From Anopheles merus (taxonomy: Eukaryota > Arthropoda > Insecta > Diptera > Culicidae), in NCBI RefSeq assembly GCF_017562075.2, contig NC_054084.1:13220798-13284797 (forward strand): a DNA stretch of 64,000 bases, written 5' to 3'. The notes under the pieces are model-generated. The model did no database searches. It worked only from the letters and a program-made list of their open reading frames with translations, and was not told where the DNA came from. This document shows, one piece after another, positions 47,901 to 59,556 of the stretch (positions are counted from its first letter, which is position 1; every line of letters begins with the position of its first letter). A program made the position numbers and the translations under genes.

Positions 47901-50900
47901 GCGGATTTTACCGATTGGATCTCTCATTGCCCGTGCAGTGGGGAGTAAAGCGAGAGCGCGGTGAAAAACAGTGGGCAGAAAAAAAACTTGCTTTCCTCTT
48001 TATTTTTTCCGCAACACGCCGATAAAGCAGATGAAAGCTATTATCCATTCTTTTTTCACACGCTACACTCCCGCGGGAAATGGGAGAGAGAGAGAAAGAG
48101 AGAGAGAGAAACAGCGGTGGAAATTTCGATATAATTTGATACGAGTTTTTTTGTTGTTGCTCCTCCTAGGATTGTACCCTTTGATATTATGTCCACCAGC
48201 TCTCGAAACGTTCTGACACCCCACACACACCACAGGTTGATAATGGAAAATCCAATAATATTCTAATTGAATTGAAAACACCTCACTATCATTTGCGACT
48301 CCTTTGCGAAGTAAATATGTGTGTGTGTTTTTTTTTCTCACTGGAAACATACTTATTTTTATTTCAACTACAGTAAGCACATCAAACGATTTGCTGAACG
48401 ATAGTAGTTCAAATGATCAATCAATATCAAAATTAAAATAGTACAAAATCAAAAAGTTTATGAATTATTGTGCGATACTAAAATATCTTTTCGAACACTG
48501 TTTGGTCTAATAGTTTTAAGGAAATATTGAAATATGTTTAATTAATGATAATGTATTTTATCCTTCAAAAGCTAATAAATACCCGCATTCATGGATTGAA
48601 GTAGAAGATACTCATACTATGTTGGACATTCGATTTCTTAAGATGTTTCTAGCGTCTGTAATATGCATGCGTATAATATTTTAATAGCTAATAATTAAAA
48701 CAACTGAATCCAACCATTGTCAAACATAGTAAAATGCATCAATTACACACTAAAGCATGCGAATAGCAACAACAGTGTGGGGAATCTTGAGAAAGTGTGC
48801 CTTTTATGTTACAACATTATCCAACACCAGCTTCGGCTAAATGTGCACTAACGCACTAATAAAATAGTGTTTTACAACCCTCTTTTTGAAGCCAATCGAA
48901 TGGATTTAATGTTAACAGTAGTAATGGAAAAAAATTAAGATTTCGTCAGAATTGATTCCGGCTGGCTCCGAAGTTTTCTAGAATCGATTCCGGATAGTAA
49001 ATCCGGAATCAGTTGTCGGAATCAGCCCCGGAATTGGTTCTGAAATCAGCTCCGGAATTGGTTCCGGAATCGGCTCCATTGCTGCAGTCAATCCTGATTC
49101 AGTTACCGGAGCAAATTGCGATTCCCAGGTCGATTGCGATTCCGGAACCAATCCCGGAATCGGCTGCGGAATCAACTCTGGAATCGGAATCGATTCCAGC
49201 ATCGGAATCGGCTCCGGAATTGATTCTGAACACGAAATCGGAATCGGGTAGGTCCGATTCCGAGCTCCCACCACTAATTAACAGTGCTTATGAAAAACGA
49301 AAACATATCGAAAAAAGGGCATTCGGCTGGATTCCAAACTCGTGCTTAGGTTGTATGTTCGACAGTATTGTAACGATAATTCCTCTAAGATCAAATGTGA
49401 AAAATGCCTTTAGACATAGCATATATTGACTAATATTGTTTTGTCCGACTATAAAATCATCTTGTTTAGTACACAAAACCCGTCTTCCTAGGAGATTCTT
49501 TGTCAACGACGCATCCAAAACGTCCAAAGATAGGTAGGTATATTCCGTTCTTGAAAATATATTAAATTCCTCCTCAAGTAGGTGACTTTTCGTGCTGATT
49601 TGTATTGATTTCTATGATTAAAAAAATACTTTGGTATTATTATTTTTCAACCCAAATCAAGTAGAAATCAGTGAAGCTTAAAAAGTACATCAATTAAGCA
49701 AAAACGTTAAACGATAGTTCAACTATAAATTATATTCAATCGATGCCTATGAGCTCGTCAGTGTATTCAGGAAGTGATCAAAGCAACAAAACTACTGTTT
49801 GGTTAATGAAAGGAAGGTGCGAGCTATTGCTATTACCCATTGCCTCAATCAATGTTCTATAACACTGATAAAAACACTGATAACACTGATCATGTGCTGT
49901 ATACACAAAACAACAGCTACAAACAAGCAGTTTTTAAAACGGGAATCGAATTGCTCAAGGGGACAACCGACACGCACATGATAAAACACAGTAACACTTC
50001 CATAATTTACAAAAAAAAGATAGACATCCAACTGACTCATTACTCGATTGATCCTAGCGAAAGAGAGAGAGAAAAAGCGAGAGAGCTAACAAAAAGCACC
50101 GATCCCGATACGGACCCGAAAGGCCAATTGCAACTGTTGATTTACAAGAGTGCTTGAATTGATATAAAACCATACATACCACCATCACACTACATCGACT
50201 ACGCGTTTGATGTTTCCCCGTGGCTCAAATGAAGTGAGTGTGCAAAGGGTTGCAAAACCATTGAACGCGCATAAAAGATATCGTGCACGGGACGAAAAAA
50301 AATGCCCCTCATAACCCCAATGGCCAATGGTGCTGACTGGTCACTTGAGCCAAAGCATTCGTAAAGCTTGCTGACCAAACCAAACCAAACCAAAGCAACA
50401 ACAACAAAAAACATCCCCTCAAAAACGTCCCTGTGAATACATGTGCTGCACGTTGATAAGTGAATGTGAAAGAAGAAAAAACGCCACAGGAAACTCAATT
50501 TCACTGTGGCGTGTGATGAGGGTACTGAAACTTACACGATAGAAGCCATCCTCCCGCTTGACGTACGGTGCGTACGGTGGCATCGTTTGAATGACGGTTT
50601 TCAGGTTCGGCAGGTTCTGACGAATTGAGCAGATTTTCTCCATTTGCTTCGCATCGTCCACCACGACGATCTGGGCCCGGGAGCTTTCCAGCACGTGCTG
50701 TACCGATTCGGCCGAGTTGGTCGTGTACACGCCGGTGATGATACCTCTGCAAATAGACACAGGAAAAAAATGTATTAAAAAACGTACCAATGTATGTTTC
50801 AGTGTGAACAGTAGCAACAAACACACCAAAAAAGCCCTACTAATGCTTACCCGGCGTGAATGGCCGACAGCTCGGACACGAACCACTCCGGGCTGTTGAA

Positions 50901-51230
50901 CGCCAGCACCGCCACGGTGTGGTGCGGCTCCAGCCCAAGCTTGATAAACACCTTCGCCATATGGTGGACCCGTTCGCGGTACTCGCGATACGTCACGGTT
51001 TGCCACTGTTTCTGCGCGTTCCGGAACACCATCGCCGGGTGGTCGGGATGATCGCGCACGGTACGGTTCATCAGGTCCGGCACGGACAGGGGGTCGAGCG
51101 AGGCCAACCCTTCCTTGGCGATGCGCAGCTTCACCGGGACGGCCGGATCGGTCGAGGTGTAGCTGTCGGCGGGCAGGATGCGGCCCGTCGGCCCGGCCGG
51201 AATCTGTCCATTCTCCTCCTGTCCTGGCAT
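41975..51230 (-). CDS. bgm: bubblegum-family very-long-chain acyl-CoA synthetase (ACSBG), 8 coding exons, 669 aa
   Basis: It activates long and very-long-chain fatty acids to acyl-CoA using ATP. Coding exons, in transcription order, are 51,230-50,851; 50,746-50,536; 43,882-43,781; 43,686-43,286; 43,210-42,760; 42,665-42,396; 42,280-42,160; and 42,048-41,975. All junctions are GT..AG and phases match, giving 2,010 nt. Diagnostic motifs are the AMP-binding loop YTSGTVGNPKGVMLSHDN (from residue 230, split by an intron after YT), FGMSETSG (422-429), GDVGYLDEAGFMYITGRIK, and the fatty-acyl signature ELIITAGGENIPP (from 516). The C-terminus is LGPTLKIKRNVVAEKNKD. Length fits ACSBG (about 650-720 aa). 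There is no signal peptide, so it is probably cytosolic or ER/peroxisome-associated. The second intron is 6,653 nt; the others are 85-115 nt. Drosophila has two such paralogues (bubblegum and double bubble) and I cannot tell which is the closer orthologue. The catalytic motifs look intact. Confidence 0.95.
47234..47247 (+). promoter_or_regulatory. CTCF-like motif
   Basis: AACAGGGGGCGCTT resembles the CTCF core (AGRKGGCGC). It lies in the large intron of the acyl-CoA synthetase gene. This is a single motif match, and occupancy cannot be judged from sequence. Confidence 0.3.
48083..48112. repeat. (GA)n microsatellite
   Basis: Near-continuous GAGAGA tract inside the large intron. Confidence 0.85.
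48950..49276. repeat. degenerate GATTCCGG/GGAATC minisatellite
   Basis: Over 300 bp is built from variants of CCGGAATCGGCTCCGGAATT and the complementary-looking GATTCC. The block ends abruptly in CCCACCACTA (49,267-49,276). A similar GATTCC/GACTCC-rich block at 59,180-59,556 ends in the same 10-mer. The open frames through it (for example SESAPELVLKSAPELVPESA) are products of the repeat and not a gene. Confidence 0.75.
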
Positions 51231-51294
51231 CGTTGTCTAAGCCTGTTGCGGTTGTTTGGGAATCGATCACCTGCTGGCGTGTGACGCAACGCGG
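51231..51294 (-). other. bgm: 5'-UTR part of acyl-CoA synthetase coding exon 1, with upstream splice acceptor
   Basis: On the minus strand a pyrimidine-rich TTCTTTGCAG ends at 51,295, 64 nt before the ATG. No earlier ATG in frame extends the protein. The first coding exon therefore probably follows a non-coding exon further upstream; a matching donor is present at 63,593/63,594. Confidence 0.55.
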
Positions 51295-54200
51295 CTGCAA
51301 AGAAGAAGAAAAAAAATGCAATAATCAGTTAATGAAGCGAAACAGCAGGGACGGATTTCTAAAGCACAATCTAATGCAATACAGCGAGGTTATTAAGGCG
51401 ATAGCGCAGTACACCATAAAAGGGCCGTTATCTAACGATCGCGCTCAATCGTCGCGATTACAAGCTAATTCGATTGCTCCAATATTTGCATCGTCATGTA
51501 TCGGGCGAGTGCTGCTGTCACGAGGAAGTGTTGGAGGGCACATATTTGACGTCATTGAATGGTAAAGGGAAAGCGTTGCGAGGAGAAAAACAAATGATTT
51601 GACGTTAAAAGTTTAATAACAGCTTATTAGGCGCTACTAGCATGCTTGTTTGTTCTGTTGCTTGATAGATGGCGCTTTAAATTTACAAAACATCTGCTAT
51701 GCTCATAGTACGATGCAGTACCCATATTAGAGCTTCTCTTTTCAATTGTTTATCGTGCAAAACCCATACCACAACCACGTGTTGCCGTTGACGAGAAGAC
51801 GTTCGACGCAGAGTACGTGACGTGCATCCTCAAAGAGAAAAAAAGCATGCGACAACTGACATGCGAGCTTGATTGATAACAGGTAATCACCATCAACGTA
51901 TCAAGGGTATTACATACATGATGATGCGCACCAGATAATCCAACCCCAGAAAGGAAGCGGAAGAAGCGCCATGTTGCACCACGTTGCATTCAAACAATCC
52001 ACACACACACACACCAGCGCTGTGACACTGAATACTGGGTGGACATGGTCGCCATATAGGACTTTATCTGTTTTTCCAGCCAGAAGTGTTTGCCACTAGA
52101 CTTCCCAATTTCACTGAGCTCAAAATTCAACAGCACCAAGCAAGTGGTGGCGGCAAAAAGAAAGCATGCAATACCTTCAACACTTCAAACACGCGGACAA
52201 CGTGGGCGCACAGACAGCAACAGCACACCAACAAACAAAAAAAGCGGGGTAACACAATTCTGGGTTATTGCACAATATTTTGAGCACAGCTTAAGGACAG
52301 CTCCAGAAGTGGAGAGGATGCGATGGATGAAACTGATGACTACTGATGGCACACTTCACCGACACCAGAGTGCACGCTGCCGGTTTCGGTTCAAACATCA
52401 GTCGCCACAGCCACAGAAACTCGAAAGGCGACTCGAGTACGATGATGATGCATCGTCGATTCGGAACAGGACATAACCAAGACTAATAGTTCTTGTTACA
52501 CAGTTTGTCATGGGTTTTCTTTTTTCTTTTTGCAGGGAACGGTGGCCAACGATAGATCCTAACCACGCGATATACCGCACTGCCGGTTCAACCCGAAAGT
52601 GAACCGAAAACCCCCCTTGAAGCAATCAATGGAGAGGGGTGGGAAGCGAGGTGCCGGTACCGATGGGGCTCTAGAGTACACTCCTGACACACACACATAC
52701 AGAGAGATTCTCTCAAACACTTTGTCGAAAAATCCCAACCACTCGTACACGAAAATGGGCAAAACACCCCCGAAAAAGCTCCCCCGTTACTCTCCGCCGA
52801 TACCATCTTGGGCGGTATTTCGCGTTTGATGATAAAATAGGATAAAATGCAGCATATGCAACGCGCTGGTACTGTGCGGTCGTCCAGCAGTCGGCCAATA
52901 TTTGCACTTGCCATGGTGCGCCACATCACGACCAAAGGAAAGGGCGGGAATGCGGGCTGAGCAGCAGCATCGATGCGCTCCCTGGGGATGCCGGGCCACG
53001 ATTGTAAAACCGTAAAATCCCTATTTATGAGCACCGACAGATTCTGCAGCACCATTCGGTATGCCCGCACCCGCCTTCGGGGCAAAGCAAGCCGAACTTC
53101 GACTTTCGCAAACTTGCTGCTCGACCATTTCTTAGCCACGTTTGAGAGGTCGTGGATTGGATTGGCCGAGGTTGAGGGAGAGAAACCGAAACAACCGAAA
53201 ACTTTGCCTCCTTAAGGCCATCATCAGACCATACACCATAACCCACCGAAATGGCTGCAATACGTATGGGGTAAGCTGTTTGTGAATAGGAGCAGCACAA
53301 GGGCCATAGCAACAGCAGCATCAACAACGTTATCCGTAGCACAAGATGGTGAAGAAGAACAAGAAGAAAAACGAGTTACCAAAATGCTGTAGCACTCGAT
53401 GGCGTGGCCGGGCCGAAAGTAATGCCCGAGAATACTATCACTTCCGGATGGCACACCATACACCGTATGATGGAAGCTGTAATTTCTTTACTGCACTTTC
53501 CATCACAGCTCCATCGGCCGGTGCCTACATGTGCTGATGCAAACCGGCGCACGATAAGTGTCCTCAGGACTATTAGGAATGTTGTGTTTTGGTGTGCATC
53601 GTTGCCCATGATGCTACAGCATCGACGAGATGATCTATTTTTATGACTTTGCCGGTACGAAGTAATCTCTCAAAGAATCATCCAACCTCATCAAAGCGAA
53701 CATCCCTTGAGCGGCAAGGGAAGTCACCATGAGAGAAAGTAAATGTGATGGACGAATCAATCAAACGGAACTGCAGGTATATCGTGCAGAAGCTCGATGC
53801 AATTTCGTTGATTGGTAAACATACCAGATAGGCCTATCGCCTATTGATTTAATAAGTTTGTGCAAATGCTAACGTCTCAACCGTAATATTGCATCCCTGG
53901 TACGCCTGGAAGTTTTTGGATACATTATTAAAATCAAATGAGTACTCGTTTCTTATATGACTCATTTTAAAATCACTTGTTCTAGGATAGCTAGATGTTT
54001 TATCGAGAAACTGCTCCAGGATTTTGCACGAGAAAATTGAACAACATTACATTGATCACACTCTGGAATGAGGATGATGAACCCTACAGTATAATTCAAT
54101 TCAGAGCCTTGATTTATCACGTACGAACCACGTAAAGTCATCTCACCTTTGAACATTTGAAATTCCCTACTATTAGACAAACTCTCTCACAAAATGATGG

Positions 54201-55889
54201 AAAAAGATTACTATTATCCATGGGATTCCCAACGATTTTTTCAATGGATTCCAAAAATGATTTGGATTCATGCCTCGGTTTATTGACTTATTGGCATCAA
54301 TATTTCCAAAAAAGGGAAACACTCAATCAATCGTGTGACAAACCCAACAAAATGCGGGACATAATCTACAGGACATAACCTAAAAACCATATGCAAACCT
54401 GTAAAGTACCTCTGGAATATCGGACAAACTTATTTGGACGAACTAACCAGATTAGTGTTGAATTTAACACATCATAAATATTTCAATTAATTGAAGCTTT
54501 CCAGTATAATTAACAGGAAATCATCTGGAGAAGAATTCAATTTGAAGAGGAAGAGAAATCGTGCTCTGGGCGAAACTTCTGGCTGATAAGAAAATTTCTG
54601 ATTTATAATAATGCATATAGTGAACACAGTTTATTCAGCCTTGTAAACAACAAACAGTGAACATTAGGGTGCACTACCATTGCCATTGTCTTAGGATCCA
54701 GTATCCATATGTTTCCGCCTATGAACCTACTTTCAGCCAACACCGATAGCATATCGGCCAAATTTCACACATCATTCAAGCAGCCAAAAATAAAATCATG
54801 CCCTCCCGCTTGCTCACTCGTGCCATTCGGGATATTTCTTCCCGTGTCCGCTTCCCGTGACGTTATTTCCCGGTTTGCGATAACGCAATCGCAAACCCAA
54901 CGGACTGCACTGCACTCTCAATCGGCAATTGAATTGTATTAATTTCACCCGTTTAATCGATTGATTGGCCAACCATTTGGCAGCTGCCTGGTGCTGCCTG
55001 CGGCTCCATCTTCCCATCAGCTGTTGCACCTGCTCGGCTGGCAACCGAAGGTACGCATATCTGCTTCGCACAGAAATGGACAGTGCAATTTAAGCAATCT
55101 CATCCCGCGCAACCAAGCCCCTCGATAAGAGCACTCGATAAGCGATTTCGGTGGGGAGTGGGCGCATGCAGCTGGCGACACCCGGTGAAGCTCGAAGCTA
55201 TTTTTGTACAGCAAATCATTTGAATTCTATCGCTACATATCAACAACCACCATCATTCCCGCTTTTTATTGGGTGGATTTGCACGTATATGCTGCAGGAT
55301 TTATGGTACGATGCTGGTGCTACGAACGAGAGCTGTGTATCCCCTCTCTCAAGCTCACGCAACCACGCAAAGATGGCTAAACTCATGTTGCACGCAGCCA
55401 GCACGCATTAAAGCCGTTTACTTGATGCAGCTAGCGAAGCGGCAAACATGGATTCTTCCCACCTGCGGGTAATACACATTTCATATGCAAACAGGCATCA
55501 TCATTTGGTGTGCCGTGTATTTAATTCCATTTTTATCACCGGTAGCAGCACCAACGCCTGGAGCACGGGAGCGTATTTTGTGCAAACACTTCCGCAAAGA
55601 TAATATTAATCCTTGAACACGGTAGTGACGGCCGGGCAGTGGCTGGTCAATGCATTATAGAGCTATACAAATTAATCACCGAACCAACGGACGATTCCGG
55701 AATGCATTTTATTGGTTAATCAGGGGATATGCATGGCTATCATCGTTAGCAGTTTTTAGTTTACGAGCAAAATTAAATAATCTTTATTTTTTTATAATAT
55801 AATTATGAATTAGTATTCCAGATTATACTTAACATTGTTTCAACGATCAGCTGATCATCGTGTACTTTTTGTCTGGTACAAAGCTTCTT
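51295..55889. other. non-coding stretch, probable 5'-UTR intron
   Basis: No supported gene. It holds a CTCF-like AGATGGCGCT at 51,667-51,676, CA runs near 52,002-52,013 and 52,690, and a GC-richer block at 52,550-53,600. ORFs of 183 and 105 codons on the minus strand in that block are discussed among the rejected items. Confidence 0.4.
51667..51676 (+). promoter_or_regulatory. CTCF-like motif
   Basis: AGATGGCGCT matches the insect CTCF core AGRTGGCGC. It lies 437 bp upstream of the acyl-CoA synthetase start codon. Motif evidence only. Confidence 0.3.
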
Positions 55890-55890
55890 T

Positions 55891-56350
55891 TTATTTCAAA
55901 TGAACTCTCTTTGGATGGTCTACTTCCTCATATGAAATGCCTTCAACGTATGAAACAAAGCGTCGCCCCACGATGACTTGACAATGTCGAATGAAAAAGG
56001 CAATCACAATTCCAACACGCACACTGCTTTGGTAATTGGGAAATCCGTCAACAATCGCTGCTCTTCTACCTTCGACGTAGACAAGGTACTCGCATGTTCC
56101 CTCCGCTGTACGCTTATCAATGCCTGATGACGGGCCAAGGTGTTGCAACAATCCAGTAGCACCCGTAAAATGCGTGCCACTAATCAAAACATTAATGCTC
56201 AGTGTGTACAAGTGTGTACAATGCTCTAAACGCGTATCCAAAATTGGTGAGCAGCAATAGCAGTAGCAGCACCACCACCGCCACCGTCGTGCTCCAATGT
56301 CCAATGACAATCCCGATAACACAATCGCTGACAGGTTTAATACCCCTCAT
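55891..56350 (-). CDS. possible small secreted-protein locus, two overlapping frames
   Basis: Tentative. On the minus strand ATG at 56,350 opens a 52-codon frame to TAA at 56,192. It reads MRGIKPVSDCVIGIVIG, then a strong hydrophobic core (AVVVLLLLLLLTNFGYA), like a signal peptide with cleavage after about residue 40. A different frame (ATG 56,322) stays open through the same DNA to TAA at 55,891. Its later part reads GTCEYLVYVEGRRAAIVDGF, then SVRVGIVIAFFIRHCQVIV and FVSYVEGISYEEVDHP. An AATAAA overlaps the final stop (plus-strand 55,890-55,895). Joining the two would need an intron or a frameshift; the best splice signals I see are poor and too close together. I do not recognise the product. 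It could be a pseudogene or chance. Confidence 0.3.
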
Positions 56351-58884
56351 TAACGATAATCAACAGCGGAACTAGCTTAATTGAACTGTTTACTATTGGA
56401 GTTCGATTTCCAATAGGAAGTGTTTAGGATCCAGTTATTAATACTGGAAAAATGACTTAATCCTACATCCATGGATAAGATGATCGTACAAAACGAGCAC
56501 ACACACACACACAATCATACATAGAAAAGGCACACCATATATCATCGTATAGCAACAAAAATGCACCATAAAGCACACAATTTGAGTGGTCACTATCAGA
56601 GATCACCGGACCTTGAACTTTGCTCTTTTGACTGCTGATCGGACGGGAGGGAGAGAGATGTTACCAGTTTACGTAACAGTTTGTGCGATAGTACTTCATC
56701 TCCCTGCAGCTCCGTGTTACTCTGAATGTACAGGCGCTATCGAGCCTAAAGCGAGATAAGGTAGTATCTCCAGTATGAGCCTGCTGGCCCTTTTTGACTT
56801 CCATCACACACCAATATGTTTTGCTGATTGAGAAACATCAGCTGAAAAATTGTTACAACTCATAGTCGTCATTTATTGAGATATTCTGAGATGTTCTTTG
56901 GCGTCTTCCAAGATGACGATACTTTAAAATCACCAACTCATCCGAAAGTGTAGAAATTATTATTTTTTACTGTTGTACACAGGATCGATGAAAACATCTG
57001 AACGCTTCTCAAACGTTGCCATTAAAACGTGCAACAGTCTCCAAAATCGGTCCAAAAACGATATCTCAATTTATCAAACATAAAGATCCAAAGCATTTAC
57101 CCCATGATGGTGCAACTATCACATCAATTATTTCGCCCAGAAATCATAACCCCTCACTCGTCCCGATGCGTTTAGCCGGTGACTGAACTCCAATGGTCAC
57201 AAACTCTCCTCCGCCTTTCGAACACGTATGCAACCTCCTGGTGAACGTCACAAAACTCACCAGAAACCAAAAAAAAACCCACTGAATACTACGCCAACCA
57301 CACCAAACTACAGCCAAATCGCACCACTTTCACCGTTCACCTGCGATCTCCGAGCACGCTACGCCAGAACTGAGCACCGGTCACGGTTCGATCTCGCCAC
57401 GAAACCACCAGTGCCAGCCTCTGATCCCGATCCCGAAATGCCTGTCGAAACGGGTAATCTAATCATCAATTGCTGGTTCCGCGTCCTCCTCGACCTTCCC
57501 GTGCCATGGGAGCGGGTGGGGTAAATGAGACGAGGTACACTGATACCGATGGCAGCTCGAGCCTCGGCACCTTGTTGCATCGTAGCGTGCGCGCCGGTCC
57601 AAAAATATGCCACCGATGACGTTTCATTACGTTCATATGGGAACCCTACGCGAGCGACACGTTGTACACGTAGTATAGAAGTTAGTTTTTTGGACACATT
57701 CCAAGATTATCAAACCAACTAAAATGCAGTTTAAACAACTAACTTGCATAAGCTCACTTCAACTGTTACTGACTATGCGTTTCGTTGATGTTGAGCCCCC
57801 ACAAGCGACACGTAGCACAACAACTTCTTCTGAGTCTAGCGATTTGGAGCCATATAACGGTAACTCTGCCATATCTTACATTATATTACTTTCAAAATAT
57901 TATTCGAAATCACTAACTCACTAAACTGAGCTCAAAATAGCGACCCTAACCGGTAATACACCATGCCTAAAGCGCCTTTTCATCGTCAACACTGAACACA
58001 ATCTATCACAGTGCTGGTTCTACCGTACTACCGCCGTTCGATGGCGCTTGCTGATAAAAGGACCATTGCCGGGCCATGCCAAACCCCCCAATACCACCGT
58101 TCAACAACGTGCAACAACCTATCGCTGCACCGGTTCGCGGCCTGATAACGCATACATGTCGGCGGCGGTTTAGGAATGAAAACGCTTCTTGCCCGTCGTG
58201 CCTCTGGGCTGGCCGGGAAAGTGGTTATTTTTACCCGCCCATGGGGTCAAACATGGATGCGTCCTGGAGCAGACATCACCTCCCGGATGCTTTTGTCGGG
58301 GTTGGGGGACTTTTTTTGTGACCAAGTTGTTTTTATGGGACGGTATTTAAAAATATAAACGAGTTGGAAAGACAACTGATAATCGAAGCCTGGAGGAAAC
58401 TCTAGAAGTTTTTTTTCCGTCCCCTAATCTACAAAACGCCCTTTGTACCTCTACTACGGCCAGTATTGTATGCGTTCTAAGTAATTGATTTGGGAATGAA
58501 AACAGAACGTGCCACATTCAACTGATTAGCTCTCATTTTAGGAAAGGTCATTGTATTTTGGTTAATTTATTTTAGTTTGTTTCCATGCGGTGATCTACTT
58601 TAGGGGAATTTAACATTTTTATTTTATTATTTACCATTTGTTTTTGAAGAACATTTACAAACAATGCAACATTCATAGCTTTAGATAGATCTATTATTTA
58701 CGAATGAAATTTTAATTTCCTATACAACCTCACATACAAAAAATCAGAAATTCAGAATTCATCAAATTACGAGAGCCATCATGCCATTAAAAACTAAACA
58801 GAGCTAAAAACCAAAGTTTTAACTATATCTGATGAATCTGATGATGATGATGATGATGCTAGAAATCTCGCAACTCCTAAAAAG
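56351..58884. other. non-coding stretch, probable 5'-UTR intron
   Basis: CA run near 56,500-56,512, ATGATGATG run near 58,841-58,858 and a second CTCF-like core (ATGGCGCTT) near 58,040. ORFs of about 100 codons at 57,228-57,697 on both strands lack any recognisable feature. Confidence 0.4.
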
Positions 58885-59060
58885 AATAATTCAGAATCAT
58901 GATTATTCAAAGATTACTGATTCGTCATAATAAACACATAAATATTTATGGTTCAGAATCATGAACTCTCAAAAATGTATGATTCAGAATCATAAAGATT
59001 CACTCGTTTCTGGTACAAAATCCAGAATGCTCAAAACTTTGATCCAGAATGCTTTGAGTC
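58885..59060. repeat. degenerate TTCAGAATCATGA repeat
   Basis: Variants of ATTCAGAATCATGATTATTC, GGTTCAGAATCATGAACTCT, GATTCAGAATCATAAAGATT and TCCAGAATGCT occur in close succession. It lies next to the GACTCC-rich fold-back block and may be part of the same composite repeat. Confidence 0.6.
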
Positions 59061-59179
59061 GATCAGATACATTAATGAAATGGTGATTCACTTGTAATTC
59101 ATTTGAATTAAAGTTATGTTGTAATAAAATTATTTTATTTTTCATTTCCTATCTTCCTATCTATTTCGACCTATCTTTC

Positions 59180-59556
59180 ATAATATACATCTGTCGGTTC
59201 GATCCGAAGCTTCCAGGTGGAGCCATCCGCAAGGTCGACCCGAAAACTACAAGTTCCGGGAGGTGCAAGAAATCATAAGCGACTCCGACCCGTTGGTGCA
59301 GCGAGTTCGGGTCGGATCGGATCAAGGTAGGTTCAATAGCCGTTGCGAACTCGCTGCACTAGCGGGTCGTAGTCACTTAGGTTTTCTTGCACCTACTGAT
59401 CATTCGGGTCGACCCAAACTCGGTACACGCACGAGTCGGATTGGATTCCGACTCCGAGCTAGAGCACCCGCTGCACCCACGGGACGGAATCGATTCTGAC
59501 TGGCTAGCACCCGACTCTGGGTCGGGTCGTGAATTGAATCATATGACCCACCACTA
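59180..59556. repeat. fold-back repeat block with GGGTCG/GATTCC motifs
   Basis: An imperfect inverted repeat of about 70-77 bp per arm (59,233-59,309 against 59,346-59,415) surrounds a loop of about 36 bp. The arms share GGTCGACCCGAA, GGTGCAAGAAA, CGACCCG and GTGCAGCGAGTTCG in order. Downstream, GATTCC/GACTCC motifs continue to CCCACCACTA at 59,547-59,556. No coding capacity is evident. Confidence 0.75.

Larger units (their letters stand above)
43883..50535 (-). other. large second intron of the acyl-CoA synthetase gene
   Basis: The intron spans 6,653 nt between GTAAGT at 50,535 and the CAG-type acceptor at 43,883. It contains GA and CA microsatellites (48,083-48,110; 45,770), the degenerate GATTCC repeat at 48,950-49,276 and a CTCF-like motif at 47,234-47,247. 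No nested gene was recognised. Confidence 0.85.

Noticed and set aside
48978..49274. Ser/Pro/Glu-rich ORFs on both strands
   Set aside because: They are translations of the degenerate GATTCC minisatellite, which is open in several frames because of its composition.
50419..51321. Minus-strand ORF of 300 codons
   Set aside because: It reads the first coding exon of the acyl-CoA synthetase in the wrong frame, crosses the small intron, and only its middle part (GIITGVYTTNSAE) is the true exon 2. The spliced model explains both exons better.
53025..53342. Minus-strand ORF starting MLRITLLMLLLLWPLCCSYS, signal-peptide-like
   Set aside because: The hydrophobic start comes from a CAGCAG/CAACAG-like repeat. 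There is no splice or polyadenylation support, a 183-codon ORF overlaps it in another frame, and no domain is recognisable.
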